Assembly (NCBI RefSeq): GCF_005517195.1
Contig: NZ_CP040244.1
Location: 1,072,001 to 1,136,000 of the forward strand
DNA: 64,000 nt
Source of the DNA: Streptomyces vilmorinianum
GTDB taxonomy: Bacteria; Actinomycetota; Actinomycetes; Streptomycetales; Streptomycetaceae
Direction: 5' to 3'
Part shown: in pieces, positions 35,681 to 44,726 of the stretch
How positions within the stretch are numbered: position 1 is the stretch's first letter
Layout: the number at the start of each line of letters is the position of its first letter
Translations under genes and position numbers: made by a program
The notes under the pieces: generated by a model
Told to the model about the DNA's origin: nothing
Seen by the model: only the letters and a program-made list of their open reading frames with translations
Databases searched by the model: none

Positions 35681-36172
35681 TCACACCTCACCGTCCTGGG
35701 ACTCGTCCGACGGCCACGGGTCGCGCAGCCAGAGGTCGTCGGCCACGACGGTGGTGGCGAGCAGCTCGGCGAGCCCGTCGTCGATGCCGAGCTGCTCGGA
35801 CTCGGTGCCCGGCGGAACGGCGCGCAGGGTCCGCTCCAGCCAGGCGGAGACCTGCGCGGAGGGCGCCTCGAGCAGCGCGTCGCCGTCGGGGGAGGAGAGG
35901 GCCATCAGCACCACGTTGCGGCCCTCGACCTTCGTCGGCCAGATACGGACGTCCCCGTGGCCGCACGGCCGGAAGACGCCCTCGACGAGCAGTTCGCGGG
36001 CGAAGGTCCAGTTGACGGGGTGGTCCGAACCGACGTGGAACGTGATGTGCACGGCGTACGGGTCGTCGGCGCGGTAGACGAGCTTGGCGGGAACGGGGAT
36101 GCTGCGCTCGGGGGAGAGCACCAGCTTCAGCTCCAGCTCGCGCTCGACCACGGTGTTCTCGGTGTTCTGCAT
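35681..36172 (-). CDS. ssgG: SsgA-like sporulation/cell-division protein
   Basis: 163 residues of the SsgA-like family, which is restricted to morphologically complex actinobacteria and controls septum placement and spore-wall synthesis. Conserved elements are VPAKLVYRADDPYAVHITF, WTFARELLVEG and WLERTLRAVPPG. The position beside the GlcD oxidase matches S. coelicolor ssgG (SCO2924, from memory), whose loss skips sporulation septa. The start is the ATG at 36172. Convergent with glcD, 17 bp apart. Confidence 0.88.
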   Translation of the reverse strand: MQNTENTVVERELELKLVLSPERSIPVPAKLVYRADDPYAVHITFHVGSDHPVNWTFARELLVEGVFRPCGHGDVRIWPTKVEGRNVVLMALSSPDGDALLEAPSAQVSAWLERTLRAVPPGTESEQLGIDDGLAELLATTVVADDLWLRDPWPSDESQDGEV

Positions 36173-36437
36173 GGTGTGCCGTCCTCTCCGGTACGGGGCC
36201 CCGGGTGGGCCCGCACAGGAAGAGAGCGGGGTGGCGGCCATCCATTACGCGACTTCGCGGAAGTTTTTTTCGGGGAGTTTTCCCGGAGGATCGTCGGCCT
36301 GAGCGTGACGGTGCGTGGCGGGATCTGTGGGTATGTCGCTCGAAGGCGGGTTTCTCGTGGCCTCTTTCTTCCCGGGGCGTCGTTCTTCGTTACTGTCCTC
36401 CCTGAGACAAGCGTTGTGACGGAACGGAGTCGGGGCA
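36173..36437. other. divergent region ssgG / RDD gene
   Basis: 265 bp with a strikingly T-rich patch (GGAAGTTTTTTTCGGGGAGTTTT near 36260-36290) and TTACTGTCC near 36390. Both promoters should lie here. No defined operator seen. Confidence 0.35.
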
Positions 36438-37925
36438 GTGGCTACTCCTCCTGGAGGCGGCGGAGAGGTACCGCAGGCCGGGTACTACCCGGACCCGTCC
36501 ATTCCCGGATACATCCGGTACTGGAACGGGGGCGCCTGGGTGCCCGGGACGAGTCGGCCCGCGCCCAAGGAGGGCGAGGCCCATCCGGCCGCCCCGGCCG
36601 GGGTGATGCCCGCGGGACCGGCGCCGGCCCCGAACCCCGCGCCCGTGGTCCCGGTCGTGGAGGAGACCGGCCCCGTTTTCCTGGACGAGGAGCCGGCCGC
36701 CGAGGAGCGCCCTCAGGCGCGTCCCGAGGCGCGTCCCGAGCCCGAGCCGGCCTCGGCGTGGCAGGCGGACGTCTCGCGGCAGACCGGTTTCGGCGGCGAC
36801 CGGGACCAGAAGGTCTCCTGGGGCGCGCCGCCGGAGGCGGAGCCCGCGGCCCCCGGCGGCTCGCAGGTGCCGGCGCAGGACCCCCGTGTGGCCCGCCCGT
36901 CCCCTTCTCCTTCCCCATCTCCGTCCCCGGCGGCGGCCCGGCTCGGCGGGATGCCCGTGACCCCGGCCCCGGCCCCGGCCCCGGCCGCCGACCCGACGGG
37001 CGGCGCGCTGCCCGGCGTACGCCAGGCGAAGCCGCAGGCGGAGGGCACCATGACGATCCGCGCCCTCCCGCCGCAGGGCGGCGCGCCTGCCCCGCAAGGA
37101 GCCCAGACCCCGCAGGGCCCGCAGGCGCTCAGGGAGTCCCAAGCCGGCGGACAGACCCCGCAGACCCCGCAGCCCTCACAGGCACAGGCACAGCCCCAGG
37201 CACAGGCCGCACAGCCCCAGGCCCCCCAGGCGTCGTTCCCGCACGTGCCCGCCCAGGCCAAGCCCGCGCCCGTCACCACCGGACCGGGCGGCGGTGCACC
37301 CTCCTGGCCGCAGCAGGTCCACCAGCTCGCCCAGCCCGCCCCGGCCGCCGCGGCCGGCCCCGGTGCCGAGGCCGAGCGGCCGGTCCTCCCCTGGAAGCCG
37401 CCCGTCGAGGACCCGTTCCTCCAGGCCGCGCGCGCCCAGGCCGCCGCCCGCCCTGCGGGTCTCGGCAAGCGGCTCCTCGCCCGGATCGTCGACACCCTCG
37501 TCCTCGGCGCGCTCACCACCGGGGCGTCCATCCCCTTCGTCACCCAGGCGCTCGACCACATCGACGCCAAGATCGAGGCGGCCAAGCAGACCGGCGAGAC
37601 CGTCCAGGTCTGGCTCCTGGACGGCACCACCTCCCTCCAGTTGGGGATCGTGCTCGCCGCCTTCTTCGTCCTCGGAGCGCTGTACGAGGCGTTGCCCACC
37701 GCCAAGTGGGGCCGCACGCTGGGAAAGAAGCTCTGCGGCCTCCAGGTGCAGGACATCGAGGGGCACGAGCCGCCGTCGTTCGGCGCGGCCCTGCGCCGCT
37801 GGCTCGTCTACAGCGTCCTCGGGCTCCTGGTCCTGGGCGTCCTCAACGTCCTGTGGTGTCTCTTCGACCGCCCCTGGCGTCAGTGCTGGCACGACAAGGC
37901 GGCCCGCACCTTCGTCGCCGGCTAG
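36438..37925 (+). CDS. RDD-family membrane protein with Pro/Ala-rich N-terminus
   Basis: 495 residues from GTG. The N-terminus (14-45, AGYYPDPSIPGYIRYWNGGAW) is a DUF2510-like motif, then about 270 residues rich in Pro, Ala, Gln and Glu including SPSPSPSPSP and QAQAQPQAQAAQ runs. The C-terminal RDD domain (about 335-495) has three membrane segments, KRLLARIVDTLVLGAL and GRTLGKKLCGLQV. Function unknown; the long arm is probably cytoplasmic. A related shorter RDD protein follows, so the pair may come from duplication. Confidence 0.82.
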   Translation: MATPPGGGGEVPQAGYYPDPSIPGYIRYWNGGAWVPGTSRPAPKEGEAHPAAPAGVMPAGPAPAPNPAPVVPVVEETGPVFLDEEPAAEERPQARPEARPEPEPASAWQADVSRQTGFGGDRDQKVSWGAPPEAEPAAPGGSQVPAQDPRVARPSPSPSPSPSPAAARLGGMPVTPAPAPAPAADPTGGALPGVRQAKPQAEGTMTIRALPPQGGAPAPQGAQTPQGPQALRESQAGGQTPQTPQPSQAQAQPQAQAAQPQAPQASFPHVPAQAKPAPVTTGPGGGAPSWPQQVHQLAQPAPAAAAGPGAEAERPVLPWKPPVEDPFLQAARAQAAARPAGLGKRLLARIVDTLVLGALTTGASIPFVTQALDHIDAKIEAAKQTGETVQVWLLDGTTSLQLGIVLAAFFVLGALYEALPTAKWGRTLGKKLCGLQVQDIEGHEPPSFGAALRRWLVYSVLGLLVLGVLNVLWCLFDRPWRQCWHDKAARTFVAG

Positions 37926-37928
37926 CGG

Positions 37929-37957
37929 GGCCCGTTCGGCGGTCCCCCGAACGGGCC
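37929..37957 (+). terminator. hairpin between the RDD genes
   Basis: GGCCCGTTCGG (37929-37939) and CCGAACGGGCC (37947-37957), 11-bp stem with a 7-base loop. Confidence 0.6.
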
Positions 37958-38000
37958 GCGAATCGTTGCGGGGCCCTGCCCCGCGGGGTGCACTGCCCCC

Positions 38001-38786
38001 ATGAGCAACGACCAGCCGACGTCCGGCCAGCCGCCCGAGGACGACCCGTTCCTCAAGAAGCCGCAGGAACCCTCGCCGCCGCCGCCGTCGGGGTCGGGGT
38101 CTCCCTACGGCGGCACCCCGCCGCCCGAGGGTCCGCCGCCCGAGGGCCCGCCGCCCGAAGGTCCGCCGCCCGAAGGTCCGCCGCCGGGGGGCCCGCCACC
38201 GGGAGGGCCACCGTCCGGTTCGCCGTACGACAACGTTCCGCCGCCGCCCCCGCCGTACGGCTCCCAGCCCTACGGCGGCGGAGGCGGCTACGGCGGTACG
38301 GATCCGCTCGCCGGGATGCCGCCGCTCGCCGACTCCGGCAAGCGCATCCTCGCGAGGATCGTCGACTGGCTGATCATCGCCGTGCCGCTCGCGATCATCG
38401 GCATCCCGTTCAACGTGTACGACCGCGCGACCGACAGCGACGACTTCGGTGACACCATCAGCGCGACGAGCACGGGCACCGGTCTCGTCTTCCAGCTCAT
38501 CACCATCGTCGCGTACGTCGCCTACGACACCGTGATGACGGCGAAGAACGGCCAGACGCTCGGCAAGAAGATGATGAAGCTGCGGGTCGCGATGCTCAAC
38601 GACGGCACCACGCCGCCGATGAACGCCTCGCTGATCCGCGCCGTCGTGCTCTGGCTGCCCACGCTGATCTGCTGCGCCTGCCTGTGGCCGCTGCTCCTGC
38701 TGATCCTGATCCTGGTCGACAAGCCCTACAAGCAGGGCCTGCACGACAAGGCCGGCAAGACGGTGGTGGTGTCCGTCCCGCACTGA
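38001..38786 (+). CDS. RDD-family membrane protein with PPEG repeats
   Basis: 261 residues. The N-terminal arm has PPPEG repeats (about 40-70) then Gly/Tyr-rich sequence (YGGGGGYGG). The RDD domain (about 110-255) shows KRILARIVDWLIIAVPLAIIG, a short polar loop, QTLGKKMMKLRV and a Cys-containing third membrane segment (LICCACLW). Second of two adjacent RDD genes. Function unknown. Confidence 0.83.
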   Translation: MSNDQPTSGQPPEDDPFLKKPQEPSPPPPSGSGSPYGGTPPPEGPPPEGPPPEGPPPEGPPPGGPPPGGPPSGSPYDNVPPPPPPYGSQPYGGGGGYGGTDPLAGMPPLADSGKRILARIVDWLIIAVPLAIIGIPFNVYDRATDSDDFGDTISATSTGTGLVFQLITIVAYVAYDTVMTAKNGQTLGKKMMKLRVAMLNDGTTPPMNASLIRAVVLWLPTLICCACLWPLLLLILILVDKPYKQGLHDKAGKTVVVSVPH

Positions 38787-38814
38787 GCCACGGGAGCGAC
38801 GCGAGCTACGAGAG

Positions 38815-39090
38815 CTACGAGTTCGACCCGATCCGGGTATCGGCCCCCGCGCCCACGCGCGCGGCCGGTACCCGGATCTCGTCGTTCCGGGGTAGGGGCG
38901 GCACGGGTGCGGGCGCTGCGCGGTGCACGGGCATCGTCACCGTGACGAGCAGCCCGAGGAGCAGCCCGGCGGCGCTGATCACCATGATCCCCAGCGGGGT
39001 CGTGGTGCGGGACAGCAGCAGCAGGGCGACGGTCGAGAAGACGACGGTGGCCGAACCATAGGCGAGCTGTGCGGCGTTCGGACGCGGCAT
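38815..39090 (-). CDS. small membrane protein
   Basis: 91 residues from the ATG at 39090 with GAGGGACGG upstream. Two hydrophobic segments (about 13-27 and 32-52) separated by a short SRTTTPLG turn, then a polar Pro/Arg tail. Not recognised. Convergent with the RDD gene (28-bp gap) and divergent from the M6 protease. Confidence 0.65.
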   Translation of the reverse strand: MPRPNAAQLAYGSATVVFSTVALLLLSRTTTPLGIMVISAAGLLLGLLVTVTMPVHRAAPAPVPPLPRNDEIRVPAARVGAGADTRIGSNS

Positions 39091-39433
39091 GACGGGTACC
39101 GTCCCTCGATGCATCGGCGGGTCGCACTCCCGAGCGACTCTACGACGGTGGATGCCCCGGCGAAACGGGTAGTAAGCGTGACCTAACCCACGGTGCGGAT
39201 GCACAGGGGGCGCATCGATTCACCGACTCCGCCCATCAGCCCTCTTGGTGCGCCCGTGTCCGTCCGGATAGCGGAAATCGGCTCCTGCATAGTGCAGTTG
39301 GTCTGTTCAAGTCAAGATCTGTCTTTTCTCCTCCAACTCCGGTCGAATGTCGTCACTTGTGACGTGCGACCCCCGCCGAGCGGACACCCCACCTTCGGTC
39401 CGTGGGCGAGGGCGCCGGGGAGGAACACATCAA
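39091..39433. promoter_or_regulatory. 343-bp promoter region before the M6 protease, with palindrome
   Basis: CGTCAC-TT-GTGACG (39351-39364) is a perfect inverted repeat about 70 bases before the protease start. An AT-richer stretch (39285-39350, with TGCATAGTGCAG and AAGTCAAGATC) is the likely promoter. GGGGAGGAAC is the ribosome site. No ORF. Confidence 0.4.
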
Positions 39434-41872
39434 GTGACCAACAGACGACGGGCGATCAGAGCGTCCGCAGTCGTCGTGGCGCTCGCGGCGACCGCCGCCA
39501 CCGCCTCGACCTTCACCACCGCCTGGGCCGACCATCACGACATCGTGGCCGCGGCCGACGTGCGCCAGGACCCGGCTCCGGGCGCCGAGGTGGACAAGAC
39601 CGCGGTCGACCACGACCTCGACGGTCCCTTCAGTAAGCAGCAGGAGCAGCAGCGCAAGGCCGCGATGGAGGCGATGCTCTCCGGCGACGCCAAGGTCGAG
39701 CGCCGCGGGGGCTCCCAGGTCGTGAAGCTCGACAGCAAGAAGTACGTCGAGCTCGCCCGGGAGAAGACCGACAAGATCTTCACGATCCTGGTCGAGTTCG
39801 GCGACAAGGTGGACAACACCACCCTTGTCGACCGCGCCGACGACGAGACGGACGAGCCGAAGCCGAAGTTCGGCGGCACGCCCGGCCCGCTGCACAACCA
39901 GATAGCCGAGCCCGACCGTTCGAAGGACAACTCGACGGCCTGGCAGAAGGACTACAACCAGCAGCATTTCCAGGACCTGTACTTCGGCACCGGCAAGGAC
40001 AAGAAGGGCCAGCCGAAGCAGTCCCTGAAGACGTACTACGAGAAGACCTCCTCGGGCCGGTACTCGGTCGAGGGTGGCGTCTCGGACTGGGTCAAGGTCG
40101 AGTACAACGAGGCCCGTTACGGCTCGAACTACTGCGGCAACAGCAACTGCGCCAACGTCTGGGACGCCGTCCGTGACGGTGTCACGGCGTGGGTCGCCGA
40201 CCAGAAGGCCAAGGGGCGCACCGACGCCCAGATCAAGGCCGACATGGCGCAGTACGACCAGTGGGACCGCTACGACTTCGACGCCGACGGCAACTTCAAC
40301 GAGGCCGACGGCTACATCGACCACTTCCAGATCGTCCACGCGGGCGAGGACGAGTCGGCGGGCGGCGGCGTCCAGGGCGGCGACGCCCTGTGGGCCCACC
40401 GCTGGTACGCGTACGGCACCAACGCGGGCAAGACCGGCCCCGAGAACAACAAGGCCGGCGGCACGCAGATCGGTGACACCGGCATCTGGGTCGGCGACTA
40501 CACGATGCAGCCGGAGAACGGCGGCCTCGGCGTCTTCGCCCACGAGTACGGTCACGACCTCGGTCTGCCCGACCACTACGACACCTCGGGCAACGCGGGC
40601 GCCGAGAACTCGACCGGCTTCTGGTCGCTGATGTCCTCCGGCTCGTGGCTCGGCCGCGGCAAGGACTCCATCGGCGATCTGCCCGGCGACATGAACGCCT
40701 GGGACAAGCTCCAGCTCGGCTGGCTGAACTACGCCAAGGTCAGCAACGAGCAGCGCGCCACCAAGACCACCCACAAGCTGGGCGTGGCGGCGTACAACAC
40801 GAAGAACCCGCAGGCGCTCGTCGTCGAGCTGCCGAAGAAGCAGGTCACCACCGAGGTCGTGAAGCCCGCCGAGGGCGCCACCCAGTGGTGGAGCGACATG
40901 GGTGACGACCTCAAGAACACCCTGACCCGCTCGGTGGACCTCACCGGCAAGTCGACCGCCTCCCTGGAGCTTCAGGGCTGGTACGACATCGAGCTGGACT
41001 ACGACTACCTCTACACCGAGGTGTCGACGGACGGCGGCGCCAACTGGACGGCCCTGGACGGCACCGCCGACGGCAAGGCCCTCCCGCGCGACGCGAGCGG
41101 CGCCCCGGCGCTGACCGACGTCTCGGGCGCGCACAAGAAGCTCGTCTACGCGCTGGACGCCTACGCGGGCAAGAAGTTCGACCTCCGCTTCCGCTACCAG
41201 ACGGACGGCGGCGCGGGCGGCAAGGGCTTCACGGCCGACGCCATCACGCTGACCGCCGACGGTGCCGCCCTCTTCTCGGACAACGCCGAGAACGGTGACA
41301 ACGGCTGGGTCGCGAAGGGCTTCTCGCGGGTCGGCGCCTCCTTCACCAAGGAGTACGAGCAGTACTACCTCGCGGAGAACCGTCAGTACGTCTCGTACGA
41401 CGCGACCCTCAAGGTCGGCCCGTACAACTTCGGCTTCACGGGCGACAAGGCGAGCTGGGTCGAGCACTACCCGTACCAGAACGGTCTGCTCATCTGGCTG
41501 TGGGACACCTCGCAGAAGGACAACAACACCTCGGTCCACCCGGGCCAGGGTCTCGTCCTTCCGATCGACGCGCACCCGAGCCCGCTGAAGTGGCGCGACG
41601 GTACGCTGCTGCGCAACCGCATCCAGGCGTACGACTCGCCGTTCGGTCTCACGCACACGGACGGCTTCCAGCTGCACAAGGCGGGCGAGGCGACGTGGGT
41701 CCCGCAGCAGGCCGGCAACCCGGTCTTCGACGACCGCAAGGGCACGTACTGGTTCGAGGAGACCAAGCGGGCCGGTGTCAAGGTAACTGACACCAACACC
41801 AAGATCGTGGTCGTCAAGGAGCCGAGGAACGGCCAGACGATCACCGTCCAGGTGGGTCCGTCGACGAAGTAA
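39434..41872 (+). CDS. secreted immune-inhibitor-A-type metalloprotease (M6)
   Basis: 812 residues from GTG; Sec-type signal peptide with NRRRAIRAS and a hydrophobic run ending near AWA-DHHD. A propeptide-like helical region follows (about 35-150). The zinc motif HEYGH is at 370-374, followed by DLGLPDHYD, the M6 signature. C-terminal beta-rich domains (about 470-800) are adhesive or carbohydrate-binding-like. An extracellular protease for nutrition or development. A strong terminator follows. Relatives include InhA and S. coelicolor SCO2920 (from memory). Confidence 0.9.
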   Translation: MTNRRRAIRASAVVVALAATAATASTFTTAWADHHDIVAAADVRQDPAPGAEVDKTAVDHDLDGPFSKQQEQQRKAAMEAMLSGDAKVERRGGSQVVKLDSKKYVELAREKTDKIFTILVEFGDKVDNTTLVDRADDETDEPKPKFGGTPGPLHNQIAEPDRSKDNSTAWQKDYNQQHFQDLYFGTGKDKKGQPKQSLKTYYEKTSSGRYSVEGGVSDWVKVEYNEARYGSNYCGNSNCANVWDAVRDGVTAWVADQKAKGRTDAQIKADMAQYDQWDRYDFDADGNFNEADGYIDHFQIVHAGEDESAGGGVQGGDALWAHRWYAYGTNAGKTGPENNKAGGTQIGDTGIWVGDYTMQPENGGLGVFAHEYGHDLGLPDHYDTSGNAGAENSTGFWSLMSSGSWLGRGKDSIGDLPGDMNAWDKLQLGWLNYAKVSNEQRATKTTHKLGVAAYNTKNPQALVVELPKKQVTTEVVKPAEGATQWWSDMGDDLKNTLTRSVDLTGKSTASLELQGWYDIELDYDYLYTEVSTDGGANWTALDGTADGKALPRDASGAPALTDVSGAHKKLVYALDAYAGKKFDLRFRYQTDGGAGGKGFTADAITLTADGAALFSDNAENGDNGWVAKGFSRVGASFTKEYEQYYLAENRQYVSYDATLKVGPYNFGFTGDKASWVEHYPYQNGLLIWLWDTSQKDNNTSVHPGQGLVLPIDAHPSPLKWRDGTLLRNRIQAYDSPFGLTHTDGFQLHKAGEATWVPQQAGNPVFDDRKGTYWFEETKRAGVKVTDTNTKIVVVKEPRNGQTITVQVGPSTK

Positions 41873-41897
41873 TTCGCATCGTCGCAGGTCAAAGCAT

Positions 41898-41933
41898 GAT
41901 CGGCCGTCGCCCTCTAGCGGGCGGCGGCCGATC
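41898..41933 (+). terminator. M6 protease terminator
   Basis: GATCGGCCGTCGCC pairs with GGCGGCGGCCGATC around a short loop; GTGTTTAGG follows. Confidence 0.8.
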
Positions 41934-41996
41934 GTGTTTAGGTGCGTCTTGACCAGTTCTTATTGACAGCAAGCTCACAGGGGGAGTGGTTTCGGC

Positions 41997-42425
41997 ATGC
42001 CCGGTGGAGGGTTCTGCAAGTTGCCCGGAGGCAGTGTGGTCGTCGCGATCGGGCTGCCGAGCCCGGCGGGGGACGGCGCCACGGTCCGCTTCCTGGTCCA
42101 TGCCGCGAACCGCGCCCGCGCCCTGACCCGGCTGCGGAACCTGGGCCTGCGGGCGGTCTACCTCCGCGGCAACGCGGAACCCCCGACCCCCGACGAGATC
42201 ACCGCGGTGCTCCACCACCCGGACGGCCTCCTGTGGCGCTCGACGCCCCACGAGCTGTGGCACTCCATACGCTCGCTACCGAAGGAGCCGGTCGTACCTG
42301 TTGCGCCCGTCGTGCCGGCTATCCCTGTTGTGGGCATACGTCCCGCCGGGAGTCCCCCCGCCGAAGGCAGGGGGAGGGACGGGTGGGCGCAGCCCACGAC
42401 GAGCGGCGCCCTGGCCAGGCCCTAG
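41997..42425 (+). CDS. hypothetical protein with repeat-derived C-terminus
   Basis: 142 residues, no recognised family. Residues 1-100 look like a genuine small domain (VVVAIGLPSPAGDGATVRFLVHAANRARALTRL; TPDEITAVLHHPDGLLWR). From about residue 108 the frame runs into intergenic repeat copy C (42328-42400) and translates it. The stop TAG (42423-42425) is supplied by the CTAG at the left end of the inverted-repeat element. The original C-terminus was probably near SIRSLPKEP. GGGGGAG is 15 bases before the ATG, a weak arrangement. Confidence 0.6.
   Translation: MPGGGFCKLPGGSVVVAIGLPSPAGDGATVRFLVHAANRARALTRLRNLGLRAVYLRGNAEPPTPDEITAVLHHPDGLLWRSTPHELWHSIRSLPKEPVVPVAPVVPAIPVVGIRPAGSPPAEGRGRDGWAQPTTSGALARP
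42328..42400. repeat. dispersed palindromic intergenic repeat, copy C
   Basis: TTGTGGGCATACGTCCCGCC ... AGGGGGAGGGACGGGTGGGC ... GCCCACGAC. Shares its ends and the GGGGGAGG(A/G)AC block with copies A and B, but lies inside an open reading frame. Confidence 0.7.
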
Positions 42426-42653
42426 GGGGTGTCCGGCGGATCTTGGCCGGGGCCGCGACGCCTGGCACGGCACCTCGCCGCATCCCCTAGGCCCTGGGGC
42501 CTGGGGAGACCCCATGCCGAAAAGCCCGAATAGCTCCGCTATTAGGCCATTCCGGCGCCTTGCGATGCGTCCCCTAGGCCCTGGGGGCCTGGGGAGACCC
42601 CATGCACCAGACGCCGCGTCCTGTCCGGCCCTGATCCACCGGACACCCCCTAG
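42422..42653. mobile_element. MITE-like element with 21-bp terminal inverted repeats
   Basis: Left end CTAGGGGGTGTCCGGCGGATC (42422-42442); right end is its reverse complement with one mismatch (42633-42653). The flanking CTAG on both sides may be a target duplication, and TIRs starting GGGGTGTCC are typical of IS5-like elements. Inside are two direct copies of a 35-bp block (CCCTAGGCCCTGGGG(G)CCTGGGG...) and an AATAGC-TCC-GCTATT hairpin. No transposase. The CTAG ends provide the TAG stop codons of both flanking convergent genes. Confidence 0.7.
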
Positions 42654-43246
42654 ACCACGGGCTTGCCCGTCAGCTCCACCCCGGCCGCCTTCAGCTCTTC
42701 GAGGGCCTTCTCGGTCGTCGCCTTGGCGACACCCGCGGTGAGGTCCAGCAGGACATGGACCTTGAACCCCTCCCGCGCCGCGTCCAGCGCCGTCGCCCGT
42801 ACGCAGTGGTCCGTCGCGATGCCGACCACGTCGACCTCGCTCACGTCCCGCTCCCGCAGCCACTCGGCGAGGGGCACCCCGTTCTCGTTGCGCCCCTCGA
42901 AGCCGCTGTACGCCGCCTCGTAGGAGCCCTTGTCGAAGACCGCGTCGATCGCCCCCGAGGCGACGGCCGGCGCGAAGTTCGGGTGGAAGCCGACGCCCTC
43001 CGTACCGGCGACGCAGTGCACCGGCCAGGAGGTGACGTAGTCCGGCTCCTCGCCCGCGGGCGCGAAGTGGGCGCCCGGGGCGATGTGGTGGTCACGGGTG
43101 GCCACCACGTGCTGGTACGCGGCGCCCGCCGCCTCGCCGACCAGGTCGGTGATGGCGGCGGCGACGTCCGCTCCCCCCGCCACGGCGAGGCTGCCGCCCT
43201 CGCAGAAGTCGTTCTGAACGTCCACGACGATCAATGCGCGGTGCAT
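42650..43246 (-). CDS. pncA: nicotinamidase
   Basis: Hydrolyses nicotinamide to nicotinate for NAD salvage; also the pyrazinamide-activating family. 198 residues of the isochorismatase-like fold. Catalytic triad Asp9, Lys106, Cys148 (ATDHCVRAT); metal ligands Asp52, His54, His60. Full family length. The TAG stop is formed by the CTAG end of the MITE-like element, so the last residues (TGKPVV) may differ from relatives. Next upstream is pncB, 85 bases away on the same strand, and the two enzymes act in sequence. Confidence 0.92.
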   Translation of the reverse strand: MHRALIVVDVQNDFCEGGSLAVAGGADVAAAITDLVGEAAGAAYQHVVATRDHHIAPGAHFAPAGEEPDYVTSWPVHCVAGTEGVGFHPNFAPAVASGAIDAVFDKGSYEAAYSGFEGRNENGVPLAEWLRERDVSEVDVVGIATDHCVRATALDAAREGFKVHVLLDLTAGVAKATTEKALEELKAAGVELTGKPVV

Positions 43247-43331
43247 GGCGGGTGTCCTTAGCGGGTCGGAAGGGGAATGGCTTCGAGCCTAGAGACTTCC
43301 CCCTCCCTTCGGGAGGGGGCGTTCCGGGGCG

Positions 43332-44711
43332 TTACACGTACTCCGTGGGCAGGACCGGCTCGCCCCGCGACAGCTGGATCGCCGACATCGGCAGCCCGGC
43401 CCGCGCCGCGATGTGCCGCGACCTGGCCGCCTCCAGGGGCTCCCGGGCCACCACGTCGCCGCCCTTGACCAGCTCGACGAGCAGCTGCCGGCCGGCGAGC
43501 TCGGCCGGGACCGGGCCCGTGCCGACGACCTCCGCCTCCGCGACGCCGTCCGCGTCCGTCCGCCGTGCCGCCCACTTGCGGCCGCCGACCGAGGCCTTGC
43601 CGCCGAGCGACTTCTTGGCGACCGCCGTCAGCGGCGCCTTCGGGTCGGCCGACTGGGCGCGGGCGACCAGCTTGTAGACCATCGAGCAGGTCGGGTGCCC
43701 GCTGCCGGTGACCAGCTGCGTGCCCACCCCGTACGCGTCGACCGGCGCCGCCGCCAGCGAGGCGATGGCGTACTCGTCCAGGTCGGAGGTGACCACGATC
43801 TTGGTGTCCTTCGCGCCCAGCTCGTCGAGCTGCGCGCGCACCCGGTGCGCCACGAGCAGCAGGTCCCCGGAGTCGATCCGTACGGCCCCGAGCTCCGGTC
43901 CCGCCACCTCGACGGCGGTACGGACGGCCTCGGCCACGTCGTAGGTGTCGACGAGCAGCGTCGTACCGCGGCCGAGCGTCTCCACCTGGGCCCGGAACGC
44001 GTCCCGCTCGCTGTCGTGCAGCAGGGTGAAGGCGTGCGCGGAGGTGCCGACGGTCGGGATGGCGTAGCGGAAGCCGGCCGCGAGGTCCGAGGTGGAGTCG
44101 AAGCCGCCGACGTACGCGGCCCGCGCGCAGGCGACGGCGGCCAGCTCGTGGGTGCGCCGGGCGCCCATCTCGATCAGCCGCCGCCCGCCGGCCGCGGCCG
44201 ACATCCGGGAGGCGGCCGCCGCGATGGCGGAGTCGTGGTTGAGGATCGACAGGATCACGGTCTCCAGGAGCACGCACTCGGCGAAGGAGCCCTCGACCCG
44301 CAGGATCGGGGAGCCGGGGAAGTACACCTCGCCCTCGGGGTAGCCCCAGATGTCCCCGGAGAAGCGGTAGGCGGCCAGCCACTCCAGCGTCGGCTCGTCG
44401 ACGATGCCCTGCTCGCGCAGGAAGCCGAGCACGCCCGCCTCGAAGCGGAAGTTCTCGACCGCGTCGAGGACGCGGCCGATGCCGGCCACGACGCCGTAGC
44501 GCCGCCCCTCGGGCAGCCGCCGGGTGAACACCTCGAAGACGGAGCGCCGGTCGGCGGTGCCGCCCCTGAGGGCCGCCTGGAGCATGGTCAGCTCGTACTG
44601 GTCGGTGAAGAGCGCGGTCGACGGCACGCCCACCCGTCGCCCGCCGCCACCCTTGTTTCGAAGCGCTTCGCGCGCCCCTTCTTCCTGGAGCCCAAGGTCC
44701 GCAGCGTTCAT
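43332..44711 (-). CDS. pncB: nicotinate phosphoribosyltransferase
   Basis: Makes nicotinate mononucleotide from nicotinate and PRPP with ATP. 459 residues; N-terminal TALFTDQYELTMLQAAL, the conserved HDSAIAAAASRM, GTSAHAFTL, and the phosphoribosyl-binding region VRIDSGDLL and GVGTQLVTG. The ATG at 44711 is used; a short hydrophilic leader precedes the conserved core. A 13-bp perfect inverted repeat 16 bases upstream is the probable NAD-responsive operator. Works with pncA next door. Confidence 0.93.
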   Translation of the reverse strand: MNAADLGLQEEGAREALRNKGGGGRRVGVPSTALFTDQYELTMLQAALRGGTADRRSVFEVFTRRLPEGRRYGVVAGIGRVLDAVENFRFEAGVLGFLREQGIVDEPTLEWLAAYRFSGDIWGYPEGEVYFPGSPILRVEGSFAECVLLETVILSILNHDSAIAAAASRMSAAAGGRRLIEMGARRTHELAAVACARAAYVGGFDSTSDLAAGFRYAIPTVGTSAHAFTLLHDSERDAFRAQVETLGRGTTLLVDTYDVAEAVRTAVEVAGPELGAVRIDSGDLLLVAHRVRAQLDELGAKDTKIVVTSDLDEYAIASLAAAPVDAYGVGTQLVTGSGHPTCSMVYKLVARAQSADPKAPLTAVAKKSLGGKASVGGRKWAARRTDADGVAEAEVVGTGPVPAELAGRQLLVELVKGGDVVAREPLEAARSRHIAARAGLPMSAIQLSRGEPVLPTEYV

Positions 44712-44726
44712 GTCAGCGATGCTACA

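Noticed and set aside
33962..38452. Very long plus-strand open frame of about 1,500 codons
   Set aside because: Out of frame with the TPR gene (opposite strand), the oxidase, ssgG and the RDD gene, all of which have clear family motifs; composition is Arg/Pro/Gly-rich as in GC-rich shadows.
39353..41677. 774-codon antisense frame over the M6 protease
   Set aside because: Mirror of the protease coding strand with Val/Leu/Asp/Arg skew; no motif, no ribosome site.
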